64,000 bases of DNA. Origin: Flavobacterium ovatum (GTDB taxonomy: Bacteria > Bacteroidota > Bacteroidia > Flavobacteriales > Flavobacteriaceae). The DNA lies in assembly GCF_040703125.1 (NCBI RefSeq), contig NZ_CP160035.1:372001-436000 (forward strand), written 5' to 3'. How positions within the stretch are numbered: position 1 is the stretch's first letter; every line of letters begins with the position of its first letter. The translations under genes were made by a program, and so were the position numbers. The notes under the pieces were generated by a model. That model was given only the letters and a program-made list of their open reading frames with translations, ran no database searches and was not told the origin of the DNA. Below, piece by piece: positions 51,950 through 61,739 of the stretch.

Positions 51950-52054
51950 AGGAGCAGAACGATTCCGTTTTTCAAGAACACCCCTCCTGCTCTACGCTAT
52001 CTCTCTTGCATTGGCTATCGCCATACAAGAGGATGCCGCTACGATCAGGGCTAT
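51950..52054. repeat. Dispersed structured repeat, copy 2
   Basis: It shares its ends (AGGAGCAGAA and ACGATCAGGGCTAT) and two hairpins with copy 1 at 20559-20675. Inner stem CTTGCATTGGC/GCCATACAAG differs from copy 1 in ways that largely keep pairing. It lies between the accD terminator and the ABC permease gene. Confidence 0.8.
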
Positions 52055-52181
52055 TAATTACATCCATTTTCCAGAAGATATTTTGTAAAAATATCTTATT
52101 ATATATGAGTAACTCTGAAATAAACATTCGTAAACACACCCAATCTCACGGATGTTGTCACGTCCCAAAATAGATTTACAA
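52055..52181. other. Gap after the repeat
   Basis: No gene, strong hairpin or known element is visible between the repeat and the permease stop. Confidence 0.5.
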
Positions 52182-53432
52182 TTACATTCCCGTTCTAATC
52201 GCTTCTACAGGGTCTAATCTGGAAGCGGTTATTGCTGGGACAATTCCAGCAATTAAACCAATGATCGCTGCTAAAAATGTCCCCAGAAAAACATTCCCAT
52301 AACTCAATACAAATTCAAAATCGGCCATATTGGTCGCTACGATAGACATTATAAAAACCAATACTAAACCAATAATTCCCCCAATCACAGAAAGAATCAC
52401 GGATTCAAACAAAAACTGAAATAAAATAAACCGATTTTTTGCGCCCAGTGATTTTTGAATTCCAATTAAATTGGTTCTTTCTTTTACAGAAACAAACATG
52501 ATATTGGCAATTCCAAAACCACCCACTAGCAATGAAAACCCACTGATAATCCAACCCATCACATTCATTTGACTAATAATCCCATCAATAAGATTGGTGA
52601 ATCCTGAGAAAATATTGATAAAAAAATTATCAATTTGCCCATCTTTCATCCCTCTAAAATCTCTTAATTTCCCTTTGAGTTCGGCTTGGTAAGCATCCAT
52701 ATCTACTCCGTTTTTAGGTTTTAGAATAATTACAGGAGTCATGGCATCATTATTATCGCCGTACATTCTTCGTAAAAAATTAACTGGCAAAAAAACCGAA
52801 GTATCATTACTGTCCCCGAACAAACCTGCTCCTTTTTTTTTCAAAACACCAATCACGGTAAATCGTTGACCATATAACCGAATGTTTTCACCTATTGGAT
52901 CTTGGCTATCAAAAAGAGTGTTTGCTATTTCATAACCCAAAACAATTACCGCTTTACCTGAATTGGATTCGGACTCATTATAAAAACGTCCTTTTTCAAA
53001 CTCTAATCCTTGGATATTGATAAACTCACCTGAAACAGGTACAATATTCACATCACTAACCGTCTTATCTTCATGTTTGAGCATTTCTCTATTGACAAAC
53101 AATTGATACCCTACTTCTTCCGTATTGTTTAAGGAACTTTTTAAATAAATATACTCATCATATTTCACATTAGGAAACTGCTCTCTTTTCCATTGTGGAA
53201 TTTCCGACGGACCAAAAGAAAATCGCATCAAATAAATAGTGTTTTTATCTAAATTACTCAAATCACTGGTGATTTTTCGATCCAAAGAATCCACAGCAGC
53301 CAAAACTGCAATAATAGAAAAAATACCAATAGTCACGCCCAACAATGACAACAAAGTTCGCAACTTATTATTGGTCAACGCATGTAAGGCAAAAGCAAAG
53401 CTCTCTTTTAATAATCTGAGATATAAACGCAT
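52182..53432 (-). CDS. MacB/FtsX-type ABC transporter permease
   Basis: The 416-residue protein has the MacB layout: an N-terminal membrane helix (about 22-48, LRTLLSLLGVTIGIFSIIAVLAAVDSL), a periplasmic core domain (about 50-270), and three C-terminal helices with GGFGIANIMFVSVKERTNLIGIQKSLGAKN and ITASRLDPVEAIR. Such permeases use ATP hydrolysis to drive transport or signalling across the envelope rather than classical import. No ATPase gene is adjacent. It is divergent from purH. Confidence 0.92.
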   Translation of the reverse strand: MRLYLRLLKESFAFALHALTNNKLRTLLSLLGVTIGIFSIIAVLAAVDSLDRKITSDLSNLDKNTIYLMRFSFGPSEIPQWKREQFPNVKYDEYIYLKSSLNNTEEVGYQLFVNREMLKHEDKTVSDVNIVPVSGEFINIQGLEFEKGRFYNESESNSGKAVIVLGYEIANTLFDSQDPIGENIRLYGQRFTVIGVLKKKGAGLFGDSNDTSVFLPVNFLRRMYGDNNDAMTPVIILKPKNGVDMDAYQAELKGKLRDFRGMKDGQIDNFFINIFSGFTNLIDGIISQMNVMGWIISGFSLLVGGFGIANIMFVSVKERTNLIGIQKSLGAKNRFILFQFLFESVILSVIGGIIGLVLVFIMSIVATNMADFEFVLSYGNVFLGTFLAAIIGLIAGIVPAITASRLDPVEAIRTGM

Positions 53433-53600
53433 TATTTCATGAATTTTGAATCAAGTAAAATTCCTAAATTTATTTTCAAAAACCTAACAATTTTAAACAA
53501 CTGCTTCATTCTGAAAGGCTTTTTTAATAAAATAACGTCAAATATTGCCTATTTCCAAATTATCTCTTTTTGAAATAGCTTAATTTTCAGTTTAAAAAAC

Positions 53601-53608
53601 TATTTTTG
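53601..53608 (+). promoter_or_regulatory. -7 box of purH
   Basis: TATTTTTG matches TAnnTTTG 22 bases before the purH start codon. Confidence 0.55.
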
Positions 53609-53630
53609 CACTTTCAAATTATAACACAAG

Positions 53631-55157
53631 ATGAGCACAACAAAAACAATACAATCGGCATTAATTTCAGTTTTTTCTAAAGAAGGTCTAGAGCCTATCG
53701 TAAGACAACTACACAGTCAAAACGTAACCTTATATTCTACAGGAGGCACAGAAGACTTTATTAAAAACTTAGGGATTCCTGTTGTACCAGTTGAAGATGT
53801 GACTTCTTATCCATCTATTTTAGGAGGAAGAGTAAAAACATTACACCCTAAAGTTTTTGGAGGTATTTTGAACCGTCAAGACCATGAAGGAGACGTTCAA
53901 CAAATGGTAGAATACAATATCCCGCAACTTGACTTGGTAATTGTAGACTTATATCCTTTTGAAAAAACTGTAGCCTCAGGAGCTAGTGAAGCAGATATCA
54001 TTGAGAAAATTGATATTGGTGGAATCTCATTGATTCGTGCCGCTGCAAAAAACTTCAAAGACACTGTAATCGTTGCTTCTGTTGATGATTATAGTTCGTT
54101 TTTAGATTTAATCACTAAACAAGACGGAGCGACAACTATTGAAGATAGAAAATTATTGGCTTCAAAAGCATTTCACGTATCTTCTCACTATGATGGCGCC
54201 ATCTTTAACTATTTCAACACTGACGAAACTTTCTACAAAGAAAGCATTTCAAATGGTCAAATATTGCGTTATGGAGAAAACCCACACCAAAAAGGATTCT
54301 TTTTTGGAGATTTCGAAGCAATGTTTACCAAATTACACGGTAAAGAATTATCATACAACAACTTATTAGACGTAGATGCTGCAGTGAATTTGATTACCGA
54401 ATTCAAAAATGATGGACCTACATTTGCAATATTAAAACACAATAACGCTTGTGGCCTAGCTTCGAGAGATACTATTGAAGAAGCATACAATGCGGCTTTA
54501 GCATGTGACCCAACTTCAGCATTTGGTGGTGTATTAATTGCCAACAAAACAATTGACGTGGCTACCGCTATTGAAATCAACAAATTATTCTGTGAAGTAG
54601 TAATAGCTCCATTATATGATTATGAAGCTTTAGCCATTTTACAAGAAAAGAAAAACAGAATTATCTTAATCCAAAACGAGGTAGAATTACCAAACCGTCA
54701 AGTAAGAACTTGCTTAAACGGATTATTAATTCAAGATAGAAACGACATCACAGACAATAAAGAAGACTTAAAGACCGTTACTGTTACAGCCCCAACAGAA
54801 AAAGAGGTTGAAGATTTAATCTTTGCTTCTAAGATTTGTAAAAACACTAAGTCGAATACGATTGTTTTTGCTAAAAACGGTACATTGATTTCATCAGGAA
54901 CAGGTCAAACTTCAAGAGTCGATGCTCTGCTTCAAGCAATTGAAAAAGCAAAACATTTTGGATTTGATTTGACAGGAGCTTCAATGGCTAGTGATGCCTT
55001 TTTTCCATTCCCTGACTGTGTAGCTCTTGCAAAAGAGGTTGGAATTACAGCCGTTATTCAGCCTGGAGGATCCATAAAAGACGGATTGAGTATCAACTAT
55101 TGCAATGAAAATAATTTGGCAATGGTATTTACAGGAACACGTCATTTCAAACATTAA
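53631..55157 (+). CDS. purH: Bifunctional AICAR transformylase / IMP cyclohydrolase
   Basis: The 508-residue enzyme carries out the last two steps of IMP synthesis. The N-terminal MGS-like cyclohydrolase domain (SVFSKEGLEPIVRQL, YSTGGTEDFIKNLGIPV, GRVKTLHPKVFGGIL) is followed by the transformylase domain (LRYGENPHQKGFF, FAILKHNNACGLA, SDAFFPFPD). Gene order places it 53 bases before mreB, which has its own promoter. Confidence 0.97.
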   Translation: MSTTKTIQSALISVFSKEGLEPIVRQLHSQNVTLYSTGGTEDFIKNLGIPVVPVEDVTSYPSILGGRVKTLHPKVFGGILNRQDHEGDVQQMVEYNIPQLDLVIVDLYPFEKTVASGASEADIIEKIDIGGISLIRAAAKNFKDTVIVASVDDYSSFLDLITKQDGATTIEDRKLLASKAFHVSSHYDGAIFNYFNTDETFYKESISNGQILRYGENPHQKGFFFGDFEAMFTKLHGKELSYNNLLDVDAAVNLITEFKNDGPTFAILKHNNACGLASRDTIEEAYNAALACDPTSAFGGVLIANKTIDVATAIEINKLFCEVVIAPLYDYEALAILQEKKNRIILIQNEVELPNRQVRTCLNGLLIQDRNDITDNKEDLKTVTVTAPTEKEVEDLIFASKICKNTKSNTIVFAKNGTLISSGTGQTSRVDALLQAIEKAKHFGFDLTGASMASDAFFPFPDCVALAKEVGITAVIQPGGSIKDGLSINYCNENNLAMVFTGTRHFKH

Positions 55158-55163
55158 TTTGTT

Positions 55164-55171
55164 TAACTTTG
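55164..55171 (+). promoter_or_regulatory. -7 box of the mre cluster
   Basis: TAACTTTG matches TAnnTTTG 39 bases before the mreB start codon. It would drive mreBCD-pbp2-rodA separately from purH. Confidence 0.55.
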
Positions 55172-55210
55172 TGCGCAATTATATTTATAACTTTTAACCC
55201 AAAATAATTT

Positions 55211-56239
55211 ATGGGATTTTTTGATTTCATGACTGAGGATATCGCGATAGACCTTGGTACCGCTAATACCTTAATTATTCATAATGACAAAGTCGTTATT
55301 GATAGCCCATCCATAGTTGCTCGCGATAGAATTTCAGGCAAAATTATTGCTGTTGGGAAAGAAGCCAACTTGATGCAAGGTAAGACGCATGAAAACATTA
55401 AAACAATTAGACCTCTAAAAGACGGTGTAATTGCTGATTTTGATGCTTCAGAAAAAATGATCAGTATGTTCATCAGAAGCATTCCCGCTTTAAAGAAGAG
55501 AATGTTTACTCCTGCCTTACGTATGGTAGTATGTATTCCATCTGGAATTACTGAGGTGGAAATGAGAGCTGTAAAAGAATCTTGCGAAAGAGTAAACGGA
55601 AAAGAAGTTTACTTAATCCACGAACCTATGGCCGCTGCAATTGGTATTGGAATTGATATTATGCAACCAAAAGGAAATATGATTGTTGATATCGGTGGAG
55701 GAACTACTGAAATTGCAGTTATTGCTTTAGGAGGAATTGTATGTGATAAATCTGTAAAAATTGCAGGTGACGTTTTTACAAACGATATCGTTTATTATAT
55801 GCGCACCCAACATAATCTATTTGTAGGTGAAAGCACTGCTGAAAAAATAAAAATTCAAATAGGAGCTGCTATCGAAGACTTAGAAACTCCTCCTGAAGAT
55901 ATGTCTGTTCAAGGTAGAGATTTACTTACCGGAAAACCTAAGCAAGTAGAAGTATCTTATAGAGAAATTGCTAAAGCACTAGACAAATCAATCCAACGTA
56001 TAGAGGATGCTGTAATGGAAACATTATCTCAAACACCTCCAGAATTAGCAGCAGATATCTATAATACTGGCATCTACTTAGCAGGTGGGGGATCTATGTT
56101 GAGAGGATTAGACAAAAGAATCTCTCAAAAAACAGATTTACCTGTTTATATTGCTGAAGATCCATTAAGAGCTGTTGTTCGTGGAACTGGAATGGCACTT
56201 AAAAATTTAGCTAGATTTAAAAGCATCTTAATCAAATAA
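55211..56239 (+). CDS. mreB: Rod shape-determining actin homologue MreB
   Basis: The 342-residue protein forms membrane-bound filaments that direct cell-wall elongation. DLGTANTLI and VVDSPSIVARD (phosphate 1), IHEPMAAAIG, MIVDIGGGTTEIAVIALGG (phosphate 2) and GIYLAGGGSMLRGLDK (adenosine site) are in order. The N-terminus GFFDFMTEDIAIDLG fits a membrane-touching loop. It heads the rod cluster. Confidence 0.98.
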   Translation: MGFFDFMTEDIAIDLGTANTLIIHNDKVVIDSPSIVARDRISGKIIAVGKEANLMQGKTHENIKTIRPLKDGVIADFDASEKMISMFIRSIPALKKRMFTPALRMVVCIPSGITEVEMRAVKESCERVNGKEVYLIHEPMAAAIGIGIDIMQPKGNMIVDIGGGTTEIAVIALGGIVCDKSVKIAGDVFTNDIVYYMRTQHNLFVGESTAEKIKIQIGAAIEDLETPPEDMSVQGRDLLTGKPKQVEVSYREIAKALDKSIQRIEDAVMETLSQTPPELAADIYNTGIYLAGGGSMLRGLDKRISQKTDLPVYIAEDPLRAVVRGTGMALKNLARFKSILIK

Positions 56240-56337
56240 GATTTCCTTATATGTATCTGAATTTTTATTTAACTTATCTAAGCTATCAATAATTCAGATA
56301 CTTACGCCAATTTTGAAACACATAATCAAATAAGAGA

Positions 56338-57165
56338 ATGCAGCAAATATTTAATTTTATATTCAAAAACAGTAATCGACTACTGTTTTTGCTGTTATTA
56401 TGCATTTCGTTATTGCTTACAATACAATCGCATTCATTCCACAAGAGCAGAATCATTAGCTCCGCTAATTACGTAAGTGGTGGTGTGTATGAAAAAATAA
56501 ATAATATAAGTGAATATTTGAATTTAAAAACTCAAAATGAAGCTTTGGCACTTGAAAATGCTCGACTGAAAAGCATTTTATTTAAAACCAAAGACACTTC
56601 TGAAATTAGAAAGATAGAAAGTCTTAAAGGGGTTGCTCCTGATGACATTCTTGTTTCAAAAGTGATTCACAACTCGTACAACGCTCATGAAAACTTCATC
56701 ACTTTAAATTCAGGCTCCCTAGAAGGAATTGAATCTGATATGGGAGTAATCAACAATTTAGGAATTATTGGAATCGTTGACAAAACTTCACCTAACTACG
56801 CAACTGTTGTTAGTCTTTTAAATATCAAATCTCAAATTAATGCTAAGATTAAGAAGTCTAACCATTTTGGCTCACTAGTTTGGAATGGGAAAAGCACTGG
56901 ATTCGTTCAACTTATTGACGTACCTAGATTGGCATCAGTTAGAAAAGGAGACACTATCGTAACAGGTGGACAATCTGTAATCTTTCCAGAAAACATTAAT
57001 ATTGGTACTATTGACAAAATCTACATTGACAATAAAACCAATTATTACACTTTGAATATCAAACTTTTTAATGATATGACTAATTTAGGTCATGTATATA
57101 TTATAAAAAGCAAGTATAGAGACGAATTGAATAATCTAGAAAAACAAAATAAAAAAGATGAATAG
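56338..57165 (+). CDS. mreC: Rod shape-determining protein MreC
   Basis: The 275-residue protein has one N-terminal membrane helix (about 12-30), a coiled coil (NEALALENARLKSILF) and the double beta-barrel MreC domain (ITLNSGSLEGIESDMGVINNLGIIGIV, GKSTGFVQLIDVPRLASVRKGDTIVTGG). It links MreB to the periplasmic wall enzymes. It overlaps mreD by 8 bases. Confidence 0.95.
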   Translation: MQQIFNFIFKNSNRLLFLLLLCISLLLTIQSHSFHKSRIISSANYVSGGVYEKINNISEYLNLKTQNEALALENARLKSILFKTKDTSEIRKIESLKGVAPDDILVSKVIHNSYNAHENFITLNSGSLEGIESDMGVINNLGIIGIVDKTSPNYATVVSLLNIKSQINAKIKKSNHFGSLVWNGKSTGFVQLIDVPRLASVRKGDTIVTGGQSVIFPENINIGTIDKIYIDNKTNYYTLNIKLFNDMTNLGHVYIIKSKYRDELNNLEKQNKKDE

Positions 57166-57664
57166 CACTTTGTTAGTCAATGTTTTTCGGTTTATACTAT
57201 TATTAACCGTTCAAATAGTCATTTTCAATAATATGACTTTTTTGGGGTTCATTTTGCCACTTCCATATATATTGTTTATATTACTATATCCAGTAAATGG
57301 AAATAAATCAGGTCTATTAATTTCTAGTTTCCTATTAGGATTAACCATGGATTTTTTCTCAAACTCTGGCGGAATACACGCTACAGCTTGTTTAGTTTTA
57401 GCCAATTTTAGACCATCAATTTTTAAATTCTCATTTGGTATCAGTTATGAATATCAAACTATTAAAATAAATGACTCCTTAACGCCTGAAAGATTTTCAT
57501 TTATATTGCTTGCTGTATTAATACATCATATAACAATGTTTATACTAGAAGCTTTTCAGGTAAATTTTTTCTGGGATATCTTGATTCGAACACTGTTAAG
57601 TTCTGTATTCACTGTACTCAGTTGTATTATTATAATCTATCTTATTAAGCCAAACAAAAGATGA
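57158..57664 (+). CDS. mreD: Rod shape-determining protein MreD
   Basis: The 168-residue membrane protein has about five or six hydrophobic helices with the family's LPLPYILFILLYPV and FLLGLTMDFFSNSGGIHATACLVLA segments. MreD sequences are weakly conserved, and its place between mreC and pbp2 makes the call firm. It overlaps both neighbours (8 and 4 bases), a sign of translational coupling. Confidence 0.93.
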   Translation: MNSTLLVNVFRFILLLTVQIVIFNNMTFLGFILPLPYILFILLYPVNGNKSGLLISSFLLGLTMDFFSNSGGIHATACLVLANFRPSIFKFSFGISYEYQTIKINDSLTPERFSFILLAVLIHHITMFILEAFQVNFFWDILIRTLLSSVFTVLSCIIIIYLIKPNKR

Positions 57665-59586
57665 GAAAACTCCTGCTGCCTACTTTAATTATCATTGCAG
57701 CATCATTGCTACTAATTCGAATATTTTATTTGCAAGTCATCAACGATACTTTCAAATTAAAATCAGACAATAACGCAATAAAAATTAAATACGACTACCC
57801 AGAACGAGGATATATTTTTGATCGAAATGGTAAATTACTAGTTGCGAACCAAGCTTCTTATGATATCATGGTAATTCCTAGAGAATTAAAAAACATTGAT
57901 ACCTTAGAATTCTGTCAACTTCTTAATATTACAAAAGAAGATTATATAAAGAAAATTGAAAAAGCTAAAGTCTATAGCCCAAGGCTTCCGTCTGTTTTTT
58001 TACCACAGTTAAACAAAAGTGAATTTGCCGCCTTTCAGGAAAAAATACGAAAATTTGAAGGTTTCTATTTTCAAAAACGATCTTTACGCGACTATGAAGT
58101 CGATTTTGGAGCCAACATTTTTGGCTTTATCACACAAGTAAACGAAAGACTTATTGAAAAAAATCCTTATTACAACAGTGGAGATTTAATAGGTCGACAA
58201 GGGGTTGAAGAAAGTTATGAAGAAATTTTACGAGGAATTAAAGGTATAAAATACATTCAAAAAGACAAATACAACCGAGAAATTGGATCATATAAAGAAG
58301 GCAAATACGATACTATTGCAGTTCAAGGCGAAGATATTAACCTAACAATTGATGCCGAGATCCAAAGGTACGGCGAACAATTAATGGCCAATAAACGAGG
58401 GGGAATCGTAGCTATAGAACCTAAAACGGGTGAAATTTTGGCATTGGTTACCGCGCCATCCTACGACCCATCCATTCTAGTAGGAAGACAACGTTCTAAA
58501 AACTACACTTTACTGTATCATGATTCGATAGCAAAACCACTATACGACAGAGGATTACTAGCAGAATATCCTCCTGGCTCTCCTTTTAAAATTTTAACAG
58601 GACTAGTTGCACTGCAAGAAGAAGTTATTGACGAGCAAACTACATTTGTTTGCCACCATGGATTTAGTTATGCCCCTGGAAGATTTATGAAATGTCATGG
58701 ATCAGGACCACACCAACTGAATAATGGGATATATAATTCATGTAATACTTATTTTGCGAATGTTTATTTACGCATAATCGGAAAATACAAAAGTACACCT
58801 TATGCTGTAGATGCTTGGAGTAATCACCTTAAAAGTTTTGGACTTGGACAATTTATGGGCTATGATTTACCTACTGGTAAAAGAGGAAAAATCCCAGACT
58901 CTAAAACGTACAAGAAAATTTACCCTGATTGGAACTATAGTGGAAAAACTATTATTTCTAACTCTATAGGACAAGGTGAAGTTCTAATGACTCCAATACA
59001 GTTAGCTAATATGATTGCAACAGTAGCTAATGAAGGTTATTATTACACACCTCATATTATAAAAAAAATAAAGGGATCGTCAATTGACAAAAAATTCACT
59101 ACTAAGCATGTTACAACAGTTGATAAAAAATACTTCAAGCCTATGATTCAAGGATTATTTGATGTTTACAACTTTGGAACTGCAAGCTCTTTAAGAGTAG
59201 AAGGAATAGATATATGTGGAAAAACCGGAACTGCGGAAAACTTTGCTAAGATTGGCGGAAAAAGAGTTCAGTTAAAAGATCACTCTATATTTGTTGCGTT
59301 TGCTCCAAAAGACAATCCAAAAATTGCTATCGCTATTCTGGTAGAAAATGGTGGATTCGGATCAACTATTGCAGGGCCAATTGCCAGTTTAATGATTGAA
59401 AAATACCTTAGAAAAAAAATTACTAGGGTCGATCTAGAGAAAAGAGTTCTTGGAATTAGCTTAAAAGATCAATATGCCAAGTTAGGCGGAATGAAGGAAT
59501 CCGAGGCTATTGAATCTTCCCCAAGTGATTCTATAGCCAAAAAAGAGACAATAAAAGTAAAAGTCGATTCGACTAAAGAAAATTAA
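57661..59586 (+). CDS. mrdA: Penicillin-binding protein 2 (elongation transpeptidase)
   Basis: The 641-residue class B PBP has an N-terminal membrane anchor (about 4-24), the dimerisation domain (YPERGYIFDRNGKLLVANQASYD, GRQGVEESYEEILRG) and the transpeptidase domain. Active-site motifs are SPFK (in YPPGSPFKILTG), SCN and KTG (CGKTGTAEN). Proline in the SxxK motif replaces the more usual Thr. It cross-links peptidoglycan in the elongasome with RodA encoded next. Confidence 0.96.
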   Translation: MRKLLLPTLIIIAASLLLIRIFYLQVINDTFKLKSDNNAIKIKYDYPERGYIFDRNGKLLVANQASYDIMVIPRELKNIDTLEFCQLLNITKEDYIKKIEKAKVYSPRLPSVFLPQLNKSEFAAFQEKIRKFEGFYFQKRSLRDYEVDFGANIFGFITQVNERLIEKNPYYNSGDLIGRQGVEESYEEILRGIKGIKYIQKDKYNREIGSYKEGKYDTIAVQGEDINLTIDAEIQRYGEQLMANKRGGIVAIEPKTGEILALVTAPSYDPSILVGRQRSKNYTLLYHDSIAKPLYDRGLLAEYPPGSPFKILTGLVALQEEVIDEQTTFVCHHGFSYAPGRFMKCHGSGPHQLNNGIYNSCNTYFANVYLRIIGKYKSTPYAVDAWSNHLKSFGLGQFMGYDLPTGKRGKIPDSKTYKKIYPDWNYSGKTIISNSIGQGEVLMTPIQLANMIATVANEGYYYTPHIIKKIKGSSIDKKFTTKHVTTVDKKYFKPMIQGLFDVYNFGTASSLRVEGIDICGKTGTAENFAKIGGKRVQLKDHSIFVAFAPKDNPKIAIAILVENGGFGSTIAGPIASLMIEKYLRKKITRVDLEKRVLGISLKDQYAKLGGMKESEAIESSPSDSIAKKETIKVKVDSTKEN

Positions 59587-59601
59587 CTAGAGATTATTAC
59601 A

Positions 59602-60837
59602 ATGAAAAATCAAAGTATAAAGAAAAATCTCGATTGGAGCTGTGTTATCATTTATGGTGCTTTAGTAATACTAGGATGGCTAAATATCTATTCATCATCA
59701 CTTTCATCTCCCGACAACACTTATCAAAAACAATTGATATTCATCATACTGACTATTCCATTGATTTTCATCATACTTGCCATAGACGGAAAGATGTATG
59801 AAAAATATGCGAGTATTATCTTTATGATTTCCTTATTGTCACTTGCCGGATTATTTGTCGCAGGTAAAACCATTGCAGGACAGCGCTGCTGGTATGCGAT
59901 TGGAAGTTTCACACTACAACCTTCAGAGTTTGCCAAAGCAGCAACCTCATTAGCCATCGCAAAATATTTGAGCGATTCACAAATTAACCTGAAAGAAATC
60001 AATAGACAAATACAAGTATTGGCAATTGTCTTCTTACCCGTACTTCTTATCTTACCACAACCTGACCCAGGAAGTGCACTTATTTATAGTATTTTCTTTA
60101 TTGTATTATACAGAGAAGGATTGCCTGCTTGGTATGTTTGGACAGGGTTTATTACAATTGTATTATTCGTTTTAACTTTGGTTATCGAACCACAATATGT
60201 CATTTTAGGAGCATTAGCTACTCTAATTTTAATCTATTTTAAATCGCGACTAGGAGACAGAAACATTATCGTAAGCAGCTTATTATTTGTAGCCATGTCT
60301 GGGTTTGTTCTATCGGTTAACTATGTTTTTAACAATGTTTTCAAACAGCATCACCGCGATCGATTTAATATCTTATTAGGAAAAACTGTCGATTTAAAAG
60401 GCGTCGGATATAACACCAATCAATCTGAAATTGCGATAGGTTCTGGCGGATGGTTTGGAAAAGGTTTTTTGGAAGGTACGCAAACTAAAGGTGGATTTGT
60501 ACCGGAACAACATACTGATTACATTTTCACTACTGTTGGAGAGGAATGGGGGTTTCTAGGCTCTCTTACTGTGATTGCTTTATTCGTTGGCTTATTCCTT
60601 AGAGTTATTTATTTGGCCGAAAGGCAAAAAACTAAATTCAGTAGGGTTTACGGCTATTGTGTTGCGGGTATATTATTCATTCACTTCTTTGTGAATCTTG
60701 CGATGGTCATTGGTATATTCCCAACCATCGGAGTTCCTTTGCCCTTCTTTTCATATGGAGGTTCTGGACTTTGGGGATTCACTATTTTACTTTTTATTTT
60801 CTTAAAAATGGATGCCAATAAAGTTAATGAATGGTAG
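59602..60837 (+). CDS. rodA: Peptidoglycan glycosyltransferase RodA
   Basis: The 411-residue SEDS protein has about ten membrane helices. SFTLQPSEFAKAATSLAIA, PQPDPGSALIYS, GFVPEQHTDYIFTTVGEEWGFLGS and FPTIGVPLPFFSYGGSGLWGF are the conserved SEDS motifs. It polymerises glycan strands together with PBP2. It ends 4 bases before the convergent nuclease gene. Confidence 0.97.
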   Translation: MKNQSIKKNLDWSCVIIYGALVILGWLNIYSSSLSSPDNTYQKQLIFIILTIPLIFIILAIDGKMYEKYASIIFMISLLSLAGLFVAGKTIAGQRCWYAIGSFTLQPSEFAKAATSLAIAKYLSDSQINLKEINRQIQVLAIVFLPVLLILPQPDPGSALIYSIFFIVLYREGLPAWYVWTGFITIVLFVLTLVIEPQYVILGALATLILIYFKSRLGDRNIIVSSLLFVAMSGFVLSVNYVFNNVFKQHHRDRFNILLGKTVDLKGVGYNTNQSEIAIGSGGWFGKGFLEGTQTKGGFVPEQHTDYIFTTVGEEWGFLGSLTVIALFVGLFLRVIYLAERQKTKFSRVYGYCVAGILFIHFFVNLAMVIGIFPTIGVPLPFFSYGGSGLWGFTILLFIFLKMDANKVNEW

Positions 60838-60841
60838 GCTT

Positions 60842-61729
60842 TTAATTAGAAATCCAAAACTTATAATCTGTATTTTTTTCTAAAGTATTTTCGAGTTTAT
60901 CTTCAAGTTTTGGGAAAAAGTCAATTCCAGTAATCTTTTCTATAGAATCAACCGAAACAACGTATTCGTACAGCGCTTTGTTACTTTTTTCATTAGGTAA
61001 TAGAAAAGCAATCATTTTAGGTTGACTATTTTTATCACTTTTAAAGATGATTTTATAGAAATAATTAGGAACGACTACCTTTTCACTACCAATTGTTCGG
61101 TTACTATTATCCAACACTCCTCCAGTAATTATGATAATCCTATTGTATCTACTAGCCCAATAGCGTACTTTTTGTTCTAATCTATTCCAAATCCCTCCGT
61201 TAAACTCATGCAATTGTGGTGATATATTCGAGGTATAAAAAGTATCATTATAAGCATCTTGATTAAAATCCATATCACCAGCAGGACACAAATGACCTTT
61301 ATCATAGCCCGATTTTTTATAATTCCTCCAACTAGCAGAACCAGTTATAACCAATGGATCTTCAATGAAATAAGGTCTTTTAAAGTCATTGTTTTTTAAA
61401 TATTCTTTCTTTAATTGATAAGCTAACCATTCCGCTTGCTCTGCTTTTTCATCGTAAGACAATGTATAATACTCATGCTTAACGATTTGGTTTTTAGAAG
61501 GTTTTGGAAGATAATAATTCCATCCTTCTTTATCGATGGAGTTAGCTGAAACATCCTGCTCTAACCCCGTATTATCCAAAGTTGTTTCCTCGATATTCAA
61601 AACTGTATTTCCGTTCGATTTTGAATCAATTTTACAAGAGTAACTTATTAAACAAATAAAAACGCTCCAAAAAAACAAGAAGAGTTTTTGGAGCGTTTTA
61701 AAAATTATAGACTTATTGGTATTCTGCAT
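60842..61729 (-). CDS. DNA/RNA non-specific endonuclease, lipoprotein
   Basis: The 295-residue protein has a lipoprotein-type signal (LISYSC, Cys32) and a beta-beta-alpha-metal nuclease domain. YDKGHLCPAGD is the DRGH-type motif with Lys for Arg, followed by FYTSNISPQLHEFNGGIWNRLEQKVRYWA with the Mg-binding Asn. It would degrade nucleic acids at the cell envelope, for nutrition or defence. It lies 10 bases downstream of the protease gene and is probably co-transcribed with it. Confidence 0.9.
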   Translation of the reverse strand: MQNTNKSIIFKTLQKLFLFFWSVFICLISYSCKIDSKSNGNTVLNIEETTLDNTGLEQDVSANSIDKEGWNYYLPKPSKNQIVKHEYYTLSYDEKAEQAEWLAYQLKKEYLKNNDFKRPYFIEDPLVITGSASWRNYKKSGYDKGHLCPAGDMDFNQDAYNDTFYTSNISPQLHEFNGGIWNRLEQKVRYWASRYNRIIIITGGVLDNSNRTIGSEKVVVPNYFYKIIFKSDKNSQPKMIAFLLPNEKSNKALYEYVVSVDSIEKITGIDFFPKLEDKLENTLEKNTDYKFWISN

Positions 61730-61739
61730 TCAAATTGAA